8,928 bases of DNA, from NCBI GenBank assembly GCA_009885425.1, contig VFKS01000066.1, positions 1 to 8,928 of the forward strand, read 5' to 3'. The notes below the pieces were generated by a model. It was given only the letters and a program-made list of their open reading frames with translations, was not told where the DNA came from and searched no databases. A program made the position numbers and the translations under genes. The stretch is from Novosphingobium sp. GTDB lineage: Bacteria > Pseudomonadota > Alphaproteobacteria > Sphingomonadales > Sphingomonadaceae. Of this stretch, positions 6,217 through 8,928 are shown one piece after another. Numbering within the stretch: position 1 is the first letter of the stretch; the number at the start of each line of letters is the position of its first letter.

Positions 6217-6966
6217 GTGAGCCAGTCCCCGCCCGCCCCTCCGCAGATCTTCGCCCCAGCCCGCCGCCGTGCCGCACGGCGGCGCGCCATGGCGCTTGCG
6301 GGGCAACCGGGAGCAGCACGCTATCTGCTGGAGGACATGGCCGAGGACGTGCTCGAACGGCTGGCCTTCCTGCGCCACCGGCCTGCGACGGCATTGGTGG
6401 TGGGAGACTGGACCAGCACGCTCGCCGCCGCCTTGCGCGCCCAAGGCGTGGCCGTGACTGAGGTTGAACCCGCCGAAGGCTTCGACGAGGAAGCCCCCTA
6501 CCCCGCCACCGGGTTCGATCTGATCGCCAGCCTCGGCACGCTCGACACGGTCAACGACCTGCCCGGCGCGCTGGTCCATATCCGCCAGGCCCTGGCCCCC
6601 GGCGGATTGGCACTGGCCAGCTTCGCCGGGTCAGGATGCCTTGCAAAGCTGCGCGCCGCGATGCTTGAGGCCGATGGCGACCGCCCTGCTCCAAGGCTCC
6701 ATCCGGCGGTTGATGTGCGGGCCGGTGGGCAGCTGCTCCAGCGGGTAGGTTGGGCCGATCCGGTGGTCGATAGCCACACGGTTGAGGTGCGCTTTTCGAG
6801 CCTCGCCAGCCTGATCGCTGATCTGCGTGCGCAGGGGCTTAGCAACTGCTTGGCGAACCCCGGACCGGTACTTTCCAGAACTCAGTTTTCCATTGTAAAA
6901 GAGCGCTTTGGCAACGGAACCGTCGAGCAGTTCGAGATCCTGACGCTGAGCGGCTGGCGGGCTTAG
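6217..6966 (+). CDS. NDUFAF5-like SAM-dependent methyltransferase-fold protein
   Basis: This 249-residue class I methyltransferase-fold protein resembles NDUFAF5, the mitochondrial complex I assembly factor that hydroxylates an arginine of subunit NDUFS7, and its alphaproteobacterial relatives; BioC is a more distant relative. The N-terminus [18 protein letters not shown] is an arginine-rich helix typical of the group. The nucleotide-binding strand reads [15 protein letters not shown] (about 66-80), where ordinary methyltransferases have GxGxG. Next come [20 protein letters not shown] (about 105-124), [21 protein letters not shown], and a C-terminal region [35 protein letters not shown]. The GTG start at 6217 is preferred because AAGGCAGGG precedes it and the next in-frame ATG (residue 27) would lose the basic helix. 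The gene is divergent from comF, and its TAG stop overlaps the stop of the convergent ppdK gene. Whether it hydroxylates or methylates cannot be decided here. Confidence 0.82.
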   Translation: MSQSPPAPPQIFAPARRRAARRRAMALAGQPGAARYLLEDMAEDVLERLAFLRHRPATALVVGDWTSTLAAALRAQGVAVTEVEPAEGFDEEAPYPATGFDLIASLGTLDTVNDLPGALVHIRQALAPGGLALASFAGSGCLAKLRAAMLEADGDRPAPRLHPAVDVRAGGQLLQRVGWADPVVDSHTVEVRFSSLASLIADLRAQGLSNCLANPGPVLSRTQFSIVKERFGNGTVEQFEILTLSGWRA

Positions 6967-8928
6967 CCCAAAGCCGCCTGCGCCGCCGCCAGCCTTGCAA
7001 TCGGCACGCGATAAGGGCTGGCGCTAACGTAATCGAGCCCAACCTTTTCACAGAACGCAATGCTGGCCGGATCGCCGCCGTGTTCGCCGCAAATGCCCAG
7101 CTTGATATCGGGCCGGGTGGCGCGCCCGCGCTGCGCGGCGAGTTCGACCAACTGGCCCACACCTTCGATATCGAGCGATACAAACGGATCGCGCGGGAAG
7201 ATTCCCTGGCGGACGTATTCACCCAGAAACTTGCCCGCATCGTCCCTCGAAACGCCCAGAGTTGTTTGGGTTAAATCATTAGTTCCAAACGAGAAGAACG
7301 CACCCTCCTCAGCGATTTCACCAGCCATCAGCGCGGCTCGCGGCAGTTCGATCATTGTCCCGACCAGATAGGTCAGCACGCGGCCCTTTTCGGCAAACAC
7401 CGCTGCCGCAGTCCGGTCGACCAGCGCTTTCAGGATCGCCAATTCCTTTTTGGTGGCGACCAGCGGGATCATCACTTCGGGCACAGGTGCTTGGCCGCTG
7501 GCCGCCGCGACGTCGCAAGCTGCCTCAAAGATCGCGCGGACCTGCATCTCATAGATTTCGGGGAAAGTGATCCCAAGCCTGCAGCCGCGGTGCCCCAGCA
7601 TCGGGTTGAATTCGTGCAGCTCCGCCGCGCGGCGCTTCAACGTATCGACGCCAATTCCGATGGTGTCAGACAGCTCGACAAATTCGGCATCGGCGTGCGG
7701 CAGAAATTCGTGAAGCGGCGGATCGAGCAGGCGGATCGTCACCGGCAGGCCAACCATCTCCTCAAAAATACCGGCAAAATCAGCGCGCTGTTCGGGCAGC
7801 AGCTTGGCCAGCGCGGTGCGGCGTCCGGCTTCGTCTTCGGCCAAGATCATTTGCCGCACGGCCGCGATCCGCCCGGCGTCAAAGAACATATGCTCGGTCC
7901 GGCACAGCCCGACGCCCTCGGCGCCAAACTGCCGCGCGATGCGGCAATCGGCCGGGGTTTCGGCGTTGGTCCGCACTTTCATTCGGCGGTGCCGGTCAGC
8001 CCAGCTCATCAATACGCCGAAATCGCCGACCAGTTCGGGTTCGATTGTCGGCACGTGCCCGGCCATCACCTGCCCAGTGGTGCCATCAAGGGTGATCTGA
8101 TCGCCCTCCTTCAGCTCGCGTCCGCCAATCCGCAGCGTCCGTTTGGCAATATCAATCGACACTGCCGATGCCCCTGAAACGCAGGGCCGCCCCATCCCGC
8201 GCGCCACGACGGCGGCGTGTGACGTCATGCCGCCGCGTGCGGTCAGGATGCCCTTGGCGGCGTGCATTCCGTGGATGTCTTCGGGGCTGGTTTCAACCCG
8301 GACCAGAATCACCGCCTCGCCGCGTTCTGCGCGTTTTTCGGCGCTATCGGAATCGAGCACAATCGCGCCAGAGGCCGCGCCGGGGCTGGCGGGCAGCCCG
8401 GTGGTCAGCACATCGCGCACCGCATCGGGATCGAGCGTCGGGTGGAGCAATTGATCGAGCGCCATCGGATCAACCCGGCAAATCGCGGTCTTTTCGTCAA
8501 TCAGGCCCTCATGGGTCATATCGACCGCCATCTTGAGCGCGGCCTTGGCAGTCCGCTTGCCCGAACGGGTCTGGAGCATCCACAGCTGCCCGCGTTCAAC
8601 CGTGAATTCGATATCCTGCATATCGCGGTAGTGCTGTTCGAGCAGCTCGAACACCGCGGCGAGTTCGGCATAGGCCGCTGGCATCGCCTCTTCCATGCTG
8701 ACTGCCTTGGCGCCGGCCCGCTCGCGTGACGCCTTGGTCAGGTACTGCGGGGTGCGGATCCCGGCGACCACGTCCTCGCCCTGGGCATTGACCAGCCATT
8801 CGCCGTAATAGGCCTTTTCGCCGGTCGCCGGATCGCGGGTAAAGGCGACCCCGGTGGCGCTGGTATCGCCCATATTGCCGAACACCATCGCCTGTACGTT
8901 GACCGCCGTGCCCCAGTCACCCGGAATG
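6963..8928 (-). CDS. ppdK: Pyruvate, phosphate dikinase, C-terminal three quarters (5' end outside window)
   Basis: This cytoplasmic enzyme interconverts pyruvate, ATP and phosphate with PEP, AMP and pyrophosphate. The frame is open to the window edge ([20 protein letters not shown]), so about 240 residues of the N-terminal ATP-grasp domain are missing; about 654 of roughly 890 residues are present. The ATG at 8888 is internal. The phosphorylated histidine lies in [15 protein letters not shown] (His codon at 8217-8219). The threonine two residues before it (8223-8225) is the position phosphorylated by regulatory kinases in plant and some bacterial dikinases. The PEP/pyruvate TIM-barrel contains [31 protein letters not shown] and the catalytic cysteine in [10 protein letters not shown] (Cys codon at 7089-7091). 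The [11 protein letters not shown] and [11 protein letters not shown] stretches fit PPDK better than PEP synthase. The gene ends in TAA, sharing 4 bases with the convergent methyltransferase gene. Confidence 0.95.
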   Translation of the reverse strand, partial: IPGDWGTAVNVQAMVFGNMGDTSATGVAFTRDPATGEKAYYGEWLVNAQGEDVVAGIRTPQYLTKASRERAGAKAVSMEEAMPAAYAELAAVFELLEQHYRDMQDIEFTVERGQLWMLQTRSGKRTAKAALKMAVDMTHEGLIDEKTAICRVDPMALDQLLHPTLDPDAVRDVLTTGLPASPGAASGAIVLDSDSAEKRAERGEAVILVRVETSPEDIHGMHAAKGILTARGGMTSHAAVVARGMGRPCVSGASAVSIDIAKRTLRIGGRELKEGDQITLDGTTGQVMAGHVPTIEPELVGDFGVLMSWADRHRRMKVRTNAETPADCRIARQFGAEGVGLCRTEHMFFDAGRIAAVRQMILAEDEAGRRTALAKLLPEQRADFAGIFEEMVGLPVTIRLLDPPLHEFLPHADAEFVELSDTIGIGVDTLKRRAAELHEFNPMLGHRGCRLGITFPEIYEMQVRAIFEAACDVAAASGQAPVPEVMIPLVATKKELAILKALVDRTAAAVFAEKGRVLTYLVGTMIELPRAALMAGEIAEEGAFFSFGTNDLTQTTLGVSRDDAGKFLGEYVRQGIFPRDPFVSLDIEGVGQLVELAAQRGRATRPDIKLGICGEHGGDPASIAFCEKVGLDYVSASPYRVPIARLAAAQAALG

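Noticed and set aside
6167..6394. N-terminal extension of comF to the ATG at 6394
   Set aside because: The added 76 residues are low-complexity Arg/Pro/Ala opposite the start of the methyltransferase gene and place the zinc motif far from the N-terminus; the start at 6166 gives a normal ComF length.

Overview
The window looks like ordinary chromosomal DNA from a high-GC alphaproteobacterium. A sphingomonad (order Sphingomonadales, for example an Erythrobacter, Novosphingobium or Sphingopyxis relative) is most likely. The reasons are the style of the proteins (CysK, HisI, a LiuR-like MerR regulator, a 600-residue acyl-CoA dehydrogenase, an NDUFAF5-like methyltransferase beside comF) and an intergenic inverted repeat built on a GCTCAGGCTGAGC core, a type that recurs between genes in sphingomonad genomes. 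There is no sign of a phage, transposase, CRISPR array, tRNA or rRNA.

Layout. Positions 3-725 (+) hold the C-terminal part of an MFS transporter, coupled by an ATGA overlap to cysteine synthase cysK (722-1639, +). A 142-base gap (1640-1781) carries the inverted repeat. A dienelactone-hydrolase-family protein follows (1782-2474, +). Its stop codon abuts that of the convergent acyl-CoA dehydrogenase (2475-4277, -). Upstream of that gene on the minus strand are a MerR-family regulator (4305-4754) and hisI (4787-5164). A 258-base gap (5165-5422) follows, with a strong UUCG-capped terminator hairpin at its far end. comF (5423-6166, -) is divergent from an NDUFAF5-like methyltransferase (6217-6966, +). 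That gene overlaps tail-to-tail by 4 bases with pyruvate phosphate dikinase (6963 to beyond the window end, -).

How the genes work together. Most are unrelated housekeeping functions packed tightly: cysteine synthesis, histidine synthesis, acyl-CoA oxidation, the PEP/pyruvate node and a probable complex I assembly factor. The clearest regulatory unit is the MerR gene and the acyl-CoA dehydrogenase downstream of it. A sigma70-like promoter with a dyad exactly in its 17-base spacer lies just before the regulator, with its -35 box across the hisI stop codon. This suggests an autoregulated, acyl-CoA-responsive pair with a nearly leaderless transcript. I see no convincing new multi-gene system. 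The points most worth following up are that promoter, the hairpin and unexplained gap at 5165-5422, the noncanonical SAM motif of the methyltransferase, and the changed active-site position in the hydrolase.
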